From Euryarchaeota archaeon UBA102 (lineage in GTDB: Archaea > Thermoplasmatota > Poseidoniia > MGIII > CG-Epi1), in assembly GCA_002509225.1 (NCBI GenBank), contig DAHL01000045.1, forward strand, positions 63,374-74,336: 10,963 bases of DNA. The letters run 5' to 3'. Positions 1 to 5,933 of this stretch are shown in pieces. The notes beneath the pieces are model-generated. The model searched no databases, was not told where the DNA came from, and saw only the letters and a list, made by a program, of their open reading frames with translations. The position numbers were made by a program, and so were the translations under genes. Position 1 is the first letter of the stretch. Each line of letters starts with the position of its first letter.

Positions 1-1514
1 GAACCTTGCATTCCATATTGATAATCATTGATATCGCCAGAGACTTTGTACCCTCCTTGATCTTTCCAGTTACCATAACCCGTTAGATTCATCAATGGTT
101 TTACTTGATTTTCCATGTAAAGTTCATGAGGTGGATCTTGATCCTTGTAACCCCATGGCCAAATGTAAAGATTTGAACAAGAATGGTATGAAACTGCGTT
201 CATGATGTTGTGTTTCATGTCGTGAGCTTCTGTACGATATGTACGAATTACTTGACCATCCATAGATTGCATGAACATATCTGGCCAATTATTTCGTTCT
301 ATACCATTCTGATAATCCTCTAGATATTGATCCTGTGGATAATCTTCATAGATATCTAATCTCCATGTTAGATATTCGATAACTTGAGTCTCTGGTTCAG
401 AGAAACCGCCTTCACGATCTTCATCTATCATTCCATCTTCGTCATCGTCAGTATGTTGCGCATCTGGAGGGTCTTCATCCACTCGTGTAATGTCGCCAGA
501 ATTTTGATCACCAATATTACATGAAATGCCCGGGACTATTGGCTGACAATCACCATCATCATCATTATTATCTCGTGGACCGTGATAAACGTCTGAGCAA
601 ATATTATCATCATCAACCGTAACTTCAGGTTCTAAATCATCTCCAATAAGGGCTGTGAACTGTGTATTATGTGACCATTCGAAGGGATAGTTTCGATTAA
701 TGTCCACACCATCGCACTCGCCACCGTATCTGTCATCTTCATCATTATCTCGCATATTCTTACGCCAGAAACGACTTGGATCTTCACGATCGTATTGATA
801 TCCGTCTGGATTTAGAATCGGAATAATCCATATCTCTCTATGATTTACCAAGTGTGTAACTCGTGCTTCATCTGGATCTTCATCGATACCTTCATCTATT
901 ATTCCATCACCATCATTATCAATACCATCGAATAACGCTCGGCCAGATTCATCAACACGACCGCCTTGTTCGCCATCACCATCATTATCTACGCCATCAA
1001 TAGGATCTTCATTAATCAATCCGTCGCCGTCATTGTCAGTGGGATCCATTCCATAAAAATGCGTTAAATAATAAATAAAATATAAAGGAGTTACAACGGT
1101 CATCCACTCTCTAGCATGATGGTTTCCGACTATGAAGAAAGTCTCTTCATTTGGATCGTCATAAAAATCGGGTTCATTAGCGACATTGTCGGATATCTTA
1201 ACGCCGACGACTTCATTTCCTTGCCAAGTTTGACCAGCTGGAATTATATCTGTAAGAGTGTAGAATTCAACAATATCGGGAAAATCATTGGCGAATACTT
1301 GTAATTGTGAAACGACTTCATAATATTCATGGTAATCATCGAAAAGAACATCGAAGGGGAATGTGTTAGTTCGATTTAGAGTGTCATTACCATCAAAAGC
1401 AAAACTGTTAGAATATGATGTTTTATTTGGAATCTCCTCTAAACCGATAGAGCCTGTACTCATAGAAGTTAAAATCATCATAAGCGCGAACACGACGGAT
1501 GAGAGTTGATTCAT
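1..1514 (-). CDS. Secreted M14-family zinc carboxypeptidase with Asp-rich Ca-loop inserts (3' end cut off by window edge)
   Basis: Reading the minus strand from the ATG at 1514 gives 504 residues with no stop before the window edge. Residues 1-20 look like a signal peptide (MNQLSSVVFALMMILTSMST), so the enzyme is probably exported to degrade peptides from their C-terminus. M14 landmarks are clear: zinc motif HAREW (H133, E136), NPDGY at 235-239, the substrate-binding NRNY (N273, R274), FSEPET at 371-376, and the third zinc ligand in SYHSCSNLYIWPWGY (H444). The catalytic glutamate would lie past the cut. Between these motifs sit four DxDxDG loops (starting at D160, D176, D199 and D356) resembling EF-hand or thrombospondin type 3 calcium loops. 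The catalytic domain is correspondingly much longer than in bovine carboxypeptidase A. Five cysteines (267, 306, 323, 332, 446) could form disulfides. An in-frame stop lies eight codons upstream of the ATG, so the start is firm. Family assignment is confident; the peptide substrate is unknown. Confidence 0.95.
   Translation of the reverse strand, partial: MNQLSSVVFALMMILTSMSTGSIGLEEIPNKTSYSNSFAFDGNDTLNRTNTFPFDVLFDDYHEYYEVVSQLQVFANDFPDIVEFYTLTDIIPAGQTWQGNEVVGVKISDNVANEPDFYDDPNEETFFIVGNHHAREWMTVVTPLYFIYYLTHFYGMDPTDNDGDGLINEDPIDGVDNDGDGEQGGRVDESGRALFDGIDNDGDGIIDEGIDEDPDEARVTHLVNHREIWIIPILNPDGYQYDREDPSRFWRKNMRDNDEDDRYGGECDGVDINRNYPFEWSHNTQFTALIGDDLEPEVTVDDDNICSDVYHGPRDNNDDDGDCQPIVPGISCNIGDQNSGDITRVDEDPPDAQHTDDDEDGMIDEDREGGFSEPETQVIEYLTWRLDIYEDYPQDQYLEDYQNGIERNNWPDMFMQSMDGQVIRTYRTEAHDMKHNIMNAVSYHSCSNLYIWPWGYKDQDPPHELYMENQVKPLMNLTGYGNWKDQGGYKVSGDINDYQYGMQG
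904..989 (-). repeat. In-frame repeat of the DNDGDG calcium-loop coding sequence
   Basis: The 17-base string ccatcaccatcattatc occurs at 904-920 and again at 973-989. The spacing is 69 bases, exactly 23 codons, so the reading frame is kept. Each copy encodes part of a D-x-D-x-D-G loop (residues 176-181 and 199-204 of the M14 peptidase). A diverged third version lies at 1022-1038. This looks like internal duplication of a calcium-binding loop rather than a mobile repeat. Confidence 0.7.
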
Positions 1515-1533
1515 GTTGACAGTATAAGAGCCA

Positions 1534-1548
1534 TATTATTATAATATT
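1534..1548 (-). promoter_or_regulatory. TATA-like promoter element of the M14 peptidase gene
   Basis: An AT-only stretch (plus strand attattataatattt) is centred about 27 bases upstream of the peptidase ATG. This is the distance expected between an archaeal TATA box and the start site of a leaderless transcript. The stretch is nearly palindromic, so it might also drive the plus-strand cluster beginning at 1594, with a short leader. No better TATA box is visible for that cluster. Confidence 0.5.
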
Positions 1549-1593
1549 TCATTGATGCATATCTTCATTAATCTTGTTCATTGAGAGTGATTA

Positions 1594-1737
1594 ATGTTGA
1601 AATGTAAAGATTGCCCACATTGGTATGGGGGGGAAGATTATGGATATGGGAGTTGTCGATTTAAACTGAAAAGAGAAGAAGATAAATATCTAACATTTGG
1701 ACAAATGGATTGCGATGAAGGTGTCGAAATTGATTGA
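1594..1737 (+). CDS. Small Cys-containing (putative zinc-binding) protein, 47 residues
   Basis: The ATG at 1594 opens a 47-codon frame ending at TGA 1735-1737. The product begins MLKCKDCPHWYGGEDYGYGSC and has four cysteines, at 4, 7, 20 and 39, with a CxxC pair near the N-terminus and a C-terminal LTFGQMDCDEG segment. This spacing suggests a small treble-clef or zinc-ribbon-like metal site. I recall similar short CKDC...LTFG...CDE proteins in archaea, but cannot check this. The gene overlaps the following acetyltransferase by 23 bases in another frame, so the two are probably cotranscribed. No Shine-Dalgarno sequence is evident. A run of seven G (1627-1633) lies inside the gene and could be a site of sequencing or replication slippage. 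Function unknown. Confidence 0.65.
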   Translation: MLKCKDCPHWYGGEDYGYGSCRFKLKREEDKYLTFGQMDCDEGVEID

Positions 1738-2581
1738 AATAACTGAGATGGATGAAAAGGATATTCGAGACGCTGTGGAACTAACAGACAAAGAAGACTG
1801 GTCCAACACAACTGAAGATTGGGAAAGGTTATGCAGGATTGGAGGAAGCATGGTGGCAAAAGAAGAGGGGAAATTAATTGGTATTTCTACTGCCCTGGAT
1901 TTTGGAAAGATAGGCACTATTGGGAATGTAGTTGTAAAAGAAGAAGAACGTCTATCTGGAATTGGAAGATTGTTAGTTGAAAAATCAATAGAGATTTTAG
2001 ATAAATGCGAAACTATCAAAGTTCATTCACTGATGCCGGCTGCGTCATTTTATCGAAAGTTTGATTTTATTCCTGCAGGAATGTCAACGTATTTTGAATT
2101 TAAAATGGATGAAAACAGCATGCAACCATTTGATGTATTTGAATCTGAAGATATAATTTCGATTGATGAATGTTGGGAAAATATTACAGAGATAGATGAA
2201 AGACAATTTGGAGGAGATAGAAAGAAACTTCTTGCTGAATTTAAAAAAACCGTACCTGAGATGGCGTTGGCTAAGATATCAGACAGTGGAGAAGTACAGA
2301 GTTATATTATGGCTAAAGGGGATGAAAAATATTATGAAATTGGACCATGGGTAATTGAACCTGGATGTAAAGATTGGCAGAGTTTGTTTGACAGAGCAGT
2401 TAGTAGTGCAAAAAGAGGATCTAAAATTGGAATTTTAGTGCCGTCTCAAAATTATAGAATTACGTCATACTTGGAAAGTATAGGATATGAAGCAAAGATG
2501 TATACTACAGATATGCTTAGAGGGGGTGCGTGGCCAAATGAGGAGAATATTTGTGCACGTGGTGGTGGCGATAAGGGATGA
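1715..2581 (+). CDS. GNAT-family N-acetyltransferase with a C-terminal YitH/Acetyltransf_18-like domain
   Basis: The protein has 288 residues from the ATG at 1715. An in-frame TTG at 1697 would add six residues, but the ATG directly precedes the first GNAT strand (KLIEITEMDEKDI), so I prefer it. The N-terminal half is a GNAT domain: the acetyl-CoA pyrophosphate-binding motif A is RLSGIGR (residues 79-85) and the motif B region contains FYRKFDF. The second half (about 145-280), with SYIMAKGDEKYYEIGPWV, resembles the Acetyltransf_18 domain of YitH-type proteins. It shows no RxxGxG/A motif, so it probably does not bind acetyl-CoA. The substrate is not predictable from sequence. The stop overlaps the CysRS-like start as ATGA, which implies translational coupling. 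The two-domain GNAT layout and this neighbour invite comparison with mycothiol synthase MshD, but sequence support for that is weak. The family call is solid. Confidence 0.88.
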   Translation: MKVSKLIEITEMDEKDIRDAVELTDKEDWSNTTEDWERLCRIGGSMVAKEEGKLIGISTALDFGKIGTIGNVVVKEEERLSGIGRLLVEKSIEILDKCETIKVHSLMPAASFYRKFDFIPAGMSTYFEFKMDENSMQPFDVFESEDIISIDECWENITEIDERQFGGDRKKLLAEFKKTVPEMALAKISDSGEVQSYIMAKGDEKYYEIGPWVIEPGCKDWQSLFDRAVSSAKRGSKIGILVPSQNYRITSYLESIGYEAKMYTTDMLRGGAWPNEENICARGGGDKG

Positions 2582-3762
2582 AAATATATAACACTCAAAG
2601 TAAAACTATTGAAGAATTCAGTCCCGCTAAGAAAGAAGTAGGAATGTATGTATGCGGTCCGACTGTTTATTCTGAGTCGCACCTAGGTCATGCAAAATCA
2701 TATGTTGCTTTTGATATACTGAGAAGGTGGATAGAATACAATGGACATCTAGTAATGCATGTACAGAACATTACTGATGTGTCTGATGAAACAGCACAAA
2801 CTGCCTTGAAATTTGGAAAGAGTGAAAAGGAAATAACTGAAGAATATACAGAAAAATTCAAAACGCAAATGAGAACTTTGGGAAATTTAGAACCTCGTTA
2901 CACACCAAAAGCATCAGAATATGTGGAAAAGATAGCTGAAATTACGAAAGATTTTCTAAATATAGGAAAAGCCTATGAAACGGAAGAGGGAGTTTACTTG
3001 AAAGTTGAATCAAAAAAACATGGAAAGCTATTGGGTAGCAGTATAGATGAAGCGATTGTTGAGATAGGGGTTGATACAGGACCTAAAAGAAGTCCGTACG
3101 ATTTCATGCTATGGGGGCCTGAACTAGCAGGAGGGGAAACTTGGAATATTGAAGGTTTGAAACCTGGAAGACCTGGATGGCATTCGGGATGTGTAATGAT
3201 GGCCTCATCTATACTGGAAATGCCCTTGGACATTCATTGTGGTGGTGTGGATCTGATATATCCACATCATGAATCTGAAATAATTATTTCAGAATGTGTA
3301 TTTGAAAAAGAATATTGTAATTTTTGGGTGCATAATGGATTGATGGAAGATGCCGAAGGAAAATTATCGAAATCGGGAAAACAACGATTGACGCTTTCTG
3401 AGATATTTAAAAAATATGAACCTATGCAAATGAGGTTTTACCTACTCGGGCACCATTATCGTGAAAATACACCTTTTGATATTAGAGCTTTTGAAAAGGC
3501 CTGTGAGGAGTATCAAAAATTAAATCGCATAGCTAAGAAATCGATGACATATGAAAAGAGAGAAATAGAATCAACATTATTGTTGGAGATTCTGGAAAAA
3601 ATGGAAAATAGTATGAATGATGATTTGAACACACCGGCAGTTATAGATTTGATTAGAGAAGTTGATAGAATGGCCAAAGAACGATTAGAAAATGAGAGTG
3701 AAATGGGGCAGATATCGTCAATATATTCTCTATTCAAGAAAATATTGGGAATATTTCTATGA
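2578..3762 (+). CDS. cysS: Cysteinyl-tRNA synthetase-family cysteine ligase lacking the C-terminal anticodon domain (CysRS or MshC-like)
   Basis: This class I synthetase-fold protein activates cysteine as cysteinyl-AMP. The HIGH-type motif is HLGH (35-38), preceded by CGPTVY, and the KMSKS-type motif is KLSKS (262-266). Zinc ligands C26, C205, H230 and E234 match E. coli CysRS C28, C209, H234 and E238. The protein has 394 residues against about 461 in E. coli. It stops right after the helical-bundle segment (ending KKILGIFL), so the C-terminal domain that reads the tRNA-Cys anticodon is absent. There is no sign of a frameshift, because the TGA overlaps the next start as ATGA. Truncation at this point, the HLGHA motif and a GHHYRE segment (291-296) recall MshC, the mycothiol cysteine ligase. 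S69 replaces an acidic residue usual in the TDVDD segment. It may be a minimal CysRS or a cysteine ligase acting on a small molecule. The symbol reflects family, not proven role. Confidence 0.85.
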   Translation: MKIYNTQSKTIEEFSPAKKEVGMYVCGPTVYSESHLGHAKSYVAFDILRRWIEYNGHLVMHVQNITDVSDETAQTALKFGKSEKEITEEYTEKFKTQMRTLGNLEPRYTPKASEYVEKIAEITKDFLNIGKAYETEEGVYLKVESKKHGKLLGSSIDEAIVEIGVDTGPKRSPYDFMLWGPELAGGETWNIEGLKPGRPGWHSGCVMMASSILEMPLDIHCGGVDLIYPHHESEIIISECVFEKEYCNFWVHNGLMEDAEGKLSKSGKQRLTLSEIFKKYEPMQMRFYLLGHHYRENTPFDIRAFEKACEEYQKLNRIAKKSMTYEKREIESTLLLEILEKMENSMNDDLNTPAVIDLIREVDRMAKERLENESEMGQISSIYSLFKKILGIFL

Positions 3763-4373
3763 TTGTTAGACAGATAAAGGTTGGACCGATGGAAAACTTC
3801 GCATACATCTTAGGTTGTGAAAAGAGTGGTGAGGCAGCGATTATAGATCCCGGTTTTGAGGCTAAAAAATTGTTAGAAATGGCCTCTGAAATGATGATGA
3901 AGATTGTTGCTGTGATTAACACTCATGGACATAGAGATCATATAGCTGAAAATCGAAAAATTGTTAGTGAAACGGGAGCTAAAGTTATAGCACACGAATT
4001 AGCGACATTTACCGTTGACCAGTATATAAAAGATAGAGAGAAGTTCAAGATAGGAGACTTAACAATAGAAACGGTACATACACCTGGACATAGTCCTGAT
4101 TCTATCTGTTTCATAGTAAATGACGAAATTATATTCACGGGAGATACGCTATTCGTCTCAGAATGTGGAAGGACTGATTTACCTGGTGGAAGTAACGAAG
4201 ATATGTATAATTCATTAGTTAAAATTATGAGGGGGATGCCCGATAAATTGATTGTTTACCCGGGACATGACTATGGGCCAACTAAAAGGTCCAAAATGGG
4301 AATTGAAAAAGAGAATAATTATACATTGGAAGAGAGAACTAAGGATGAGTTTCTCAAATTTATGCTAAATTAA
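3759..4373 (+). CDS. Metallo-beta-lactamase-fold hydrolase, glyoxalase II / ETHE1-like
   Basis: The 204-residue protein carries the complete dinuclear metal set of the glyoxalase II branch: THGHRDH (H56, H58, D60, H61), H111 in HTPGHSPDS, D129 in FTGDTLF and H170 in YPGHDYGP. The CGRTDLPGGS segment is typical of YcbL/ETHE1/GloB-like enzymes. These act on thioesters or persulfides of low-molecular-weight thiols. It lacks the long C-terminal helical domain that true hydroxyacylglutathione hydrolases use to bind glutathione, so the thiol is probably not glutathione. Its ATG overlaps the stop of the CysRS-like gene (ATGA), making coexpression likely and perhaps pointing to a shared thiol-related role. 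Its own stop codon overlaps the stop of the convergent membrane-protein gene. Fold and metal site are certain; substrate is unknown. Confidence 0.92.
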   Translation: MIVRQIKVGPMENFAYILGCEKSGEAAIIDPGFEAKKLLEMASEMMMKIVAVINTHGHRDHIAENRKIVSETGAKVIAHELATFTVDQYIKDREKFKIGDLTIETVHTPGHSPDSICFIVNDEIIFTGDTLFVSECGRTDLPGGSNEDMYNSLVKIMRGMPDKLIVYPGHDYGPTKRSKMGIEKENNYTLEERTKDEFLKFMLN

Positions 4374-4816
4374 TCTTGAAAATCCTCTGATAATTTTCTA
4401 GCTACTGGCCCATCAGTCAAATCTCTTTCAGATAGCCACCCATACCATTCGATTCTAATTGAATAATTATCTTCTTTCTTAATAACTCCTAGAATCTTAT
4501 CTTTAGGATATCTCTGACCATCCAATAGTAAACCGTTTTCACCATAGGCAGTTTTCCTAGGCATTGCAAGATAGATTAAAGATAGAAGTAGAAGTGCGAA
4601 CGAAAGTTTAAGATCTAAATCCTGTATCAAATCCATAATCAATAATAGAAATATAGAGAGTGGAATAAGAATTCCGTTGATTCCTTTTTTACGTAATTCA
4701 TCGAAAGGGTGGCATGTCTCCACTATATCACCATCCGATTCGGAACGGAATAGTAAAACAACATCGTAAATGAGTACGATACCGAAAATGAGTTTGAGTA
4801 ACAGTAAAATTTCCAT
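4370..4816 (-). CDS. Three-helix membrane protein of unknown function
   Basis: The 148-residue product has hydrophobic segments at about 2-23, 46-65 and 68-85. These are followed by a soluble tail of some 60 residues containing YGENGLLLDGQRYPKDKILGV and IEWYGW. The tail's strand pattern (a G-L/V-G start, a short basic turn, then alternating hydrophobics) resembles PH-like domains at the end of small DUF5673/YcxB-type membrane proteins. That is only an impression. A charged loop (about 24-45) contains one cysteine. The start overlaps the tmk stop as TAATG, so translation is probably coupled to tmk. Its stop codon at 4370-4372 overlaps the stop of the opposing MBL gene, leaving no room for a dedicated intergenic terminator. 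I do not recognise a function. Confidence 0.75.
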   Translation of the reverse strand: MEILLLLKLIFGIVLIYDVVLLFRSESDGDIVETCHPFDELRKKGINGILIPLSIFLLLIMDLIQDLDLKLSFALLLLSLIYLAMPRKTAYGENGLLLDGQRYPKDKILGVIKKEDNYSIRIEWYGWLSERDLTDGPVARKLSEDFQD

Positions 4817-5400
4817 TAAGACTCCGTAAAATTTTCAACAAAAGACCATATGTTTGCATGTACTTCTTGAATATCGAGGCTGGCATCTATTATCTCAACA
4901 TTCGGCTCATTTTTTAATTTGAGATACTGTTCTCGAACACGATTGAGGAAATCTTCTTTTTCGAATCTATCAGCATTGCCTCCTTTCAAAACTCGTTTGA
5001 CGCCATCTTCAGCAGAGATGTCTAAAATCAGAACTAAAGTTGGTACGGGTGCAAAGCTATTATCGGTTCTTATTTTTTCCATCGAAAAACCACTTGCAGA
5101 TTGATAAGCCATGGTTGAATAGTAGTACCGATCCATAACTACTGTTTTTCCATTATTCAAAGCAGGTTCTATTTTTTCAGAAACGTGTTGCTTTCGATCC
5201 TTGACGAAAAGATCTAATATCTCATCGTGCTCTGCTTGAATCTCTTCATTTAGAATTGAACGTAATCGAAGACCGTGTGGCCCATCTGTTGGTTCTCTTA
5301 ACTTCAGTGTATCTATCCCGATACTTCTCAACTTATCAACTAATAAAGAAACCTGAGTAGATTTACCGCAACCATCTATCCCTTCTAAGACTATGAGCAC
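4816..5400 (-). CDS. tmk: Thymidylate (dTMP) kinase
   Basis: The enzyme phosphorylates dTMP to dTDP with ATP, the step that feeds dTTP synthesis. The 194-residue protein is of normal family length. It has the Walker A loop GIDGCGKST (7-15), the REP motif at 36-38 that contacts dTMP, the DRYYYST signature (90-96), and an Arg/Lys-containing lid region around 136-150 (KRVLKGGNADRFEKE). The start is GTG at 5400: it directly precedes the first strand (LIVLEG), no in-frame ATG lies upstream, and a stop lies seven codons further up. The gene follows the unknown 108-residue protein by 21 bases and overlaps the downstream membrane-protein start, so the three probably form one transcript. An AT-rich element at 5421-5428 could give it an extra promoter. 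Confidence 0.95.
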   Translation of the reverse strand: MLIVLEGIDGCGKSTQVSLLVDKLRSIGIDTLKLREPTDGPHGLRLRSILNEEIQAEHDEILDLFVKDRKQHVSEKIEPALNNGKTVVMDRYYYSTMAYQSASGFSMEKIRTDNSFAPVPTLVLILDISAEDGVKRVLKGGNADRFEKEDFLNRVREQYLKLKNEPNVEIIDASLDIQEVHANIWSFVENFTES

Positions 5401-5420
5401 AATAAGGCAATCCGAAGGGT

Positions 5421-5428
5421 ATTAATTA
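5421..5428 (-). promoter_or_regulatory. Possible internal TATA box before tmk
   Basis: The stretch attaatta lies 21-28 bases upstream of the GTG start of tmk, overlapping the stop of the preceding gene. The position fits a leaderless archaeal promoter, but such AT-rich words are common in this genome, so support is weak. Confidence 0.3.
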
Positions 5429-5748
5429 GAGGAATCTCCAGATTGTTTTTTACTTATTTTATGTTGATTGAATTCTAGATTCATATTTGGCCTAGCATAC
5501 CAGACCATGTAATCAGAATATTGATTCTGATATCTATCTATGAGATAATTGCCCCTACCATAATACTCATCGCCAGTTTTCATCAGAATTGATTTCATCT
5601 CTTTCCTCATAACAGGAGTTTGTTTGTCAGATGGTTCTTTCCAGACTGAGAATGGTATACCTTTTTCCAAAGAAAGAGAAACCATGAGATTCTCGTTTTC
5701 AAAAAAGAGGCGATTTTCTCTATCTACATCATCTAGGGGATTTGTCAC
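5422..5748 (-). CDS. Hypothetical protein, 108 residues, upstream of tmk
   Basis: I do not recognise this family. The frame opens with GTG at 5748 and gives a soluble, charged, aromatic-rich protein with no cysteines, no signal peptide and no membrane segment. The central part (about 55-90) contains EYYGRGNYLIDRYQNQYSDY and then MVWYARPNMN, a dense run of Tyr and Asn; the C-terminus is a polar tail ending in SGDSSN. The GTG is preceded immediately by an in-frame TAA and is the only plausible start before Met22. A TATA-like element centred about 28 bases upstream supports a leaderless transcript starting at or near that GTG. It leads the tmk/membrane-protein group. It is probably a real gene because of its promoter position and tight packing, though no motif confirms it. 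Confidence 0.65.
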   Translation of the reverse strand: MTNPLDDVDRENRLFFENENLMVSLSLEKGIPFSVWKEPSDKQTPVMRKEMKSILMKTGDEYYGRGNYLIDRYQNQYSDYMVWYARPNMNLEFNQHKISKKQSGDSSN

Positions 5749-5770
5749 TTATCAGATACGATGACGTAAT

Positions 5771-5782
5771 GCTATAATAACC
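5771..5782. promoter_or_regulatory. Apparent shared, symmetric TATA element between divergent leaderless genes
   Basis: The string gctataataacc sits in the middle of the 52-base gap between the GTG at 5748 (minus) and the ATG at 5801 (plus). Its centre is about 28 bases from one start and 25 from the other. Read on the plus strand it gives TATAATAA; on the minus strand it gives TTATTATAG. Both are good archaeal TATA words at leaderless spacing. No other TATA candidate fits either gene, so one element probably serves both directions. Confidence 0.55.
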
Positions 5783-5800
5783 TAGTTACGGTAGACTATT

Positions 5801-5932
5801 ATGGCCAGTTTCAAAGGATGGATAAAAGGAAAGAAAGTTCATCTTCTTCCATGTGACAAATGTGGGATGGAGGCTTGGACACCTATAGAAATTGAGAAGC
5901 TTGAATCTTGCAAAAAATGCAATGATGAATAA
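5801..5932 (+). CDS. Small zinc-ribbon protein, 43 residues
   Basis: The ATG at 5801 opens a 43-codon frame ending with TAA at 5930-5932. The product has a basic N-terminus (MASFKGWIKGKK) and two CxxC knuckles, CDKC (18-21) and CKKC (37-40), separated by 15 residues. This is a classic four-Cys zinc ribbon. Such tiny ribbons in archaea are often ribosome-, RNA- or polymerase-associated, but nothing here identifies the partner. A TATA box about 25 bases upstream implies leaderless translation from this ATG. The stop is separated by one base from the stop of the convergent MBL gene. Paired cysteines, promoter placement and exact fit between neighbours make it a convincing gene despite its size. 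Confidence 0.75.
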   Translation: MASFKGWIKGKKVHLLPCDKCGMEAWTPIEIEKLESCKKCNDE

Positions 5933-5933
5933 A

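Noticed and set aside
541..620. Repeated cat/atc triplets that look like a simple-sequence or regulatory repeat
   Set aside because: They are codons for Asp and Asn runs in the M14 peptidase read on the minus strand.
1116..1304. Plus-strand open frame of 62 codons inside the M14 peptidase gene
   Set aside because: It lies antisense to clear M14 motifs, including the HAREW zinc site, and has no recognisable features.
1697..1714. TTG at 1697 as the acetyltransferase start
   Set aside because: It adds only six residues (MDKWIA) ahead of the first GNAT strand, increases overlap with the upstream gene, and a good ATG follows at 1715.
2452..2682. Minus-strand frame across the GNAT/CysRS junction
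   Set aside because: Both genes beneath it show conserved family motifs on the plus strand; the antisense product is low-complexity Ser/Phe/Ile, as expected of a shadow.
3714..3762. A frameshift explaining the short CysRS-like protein
   Set aside because: The bases after the stop encode the conserved N-terminus of the MBL protein in another frame; no remnant of the usual CysRS C-terminus is seen in any frame.
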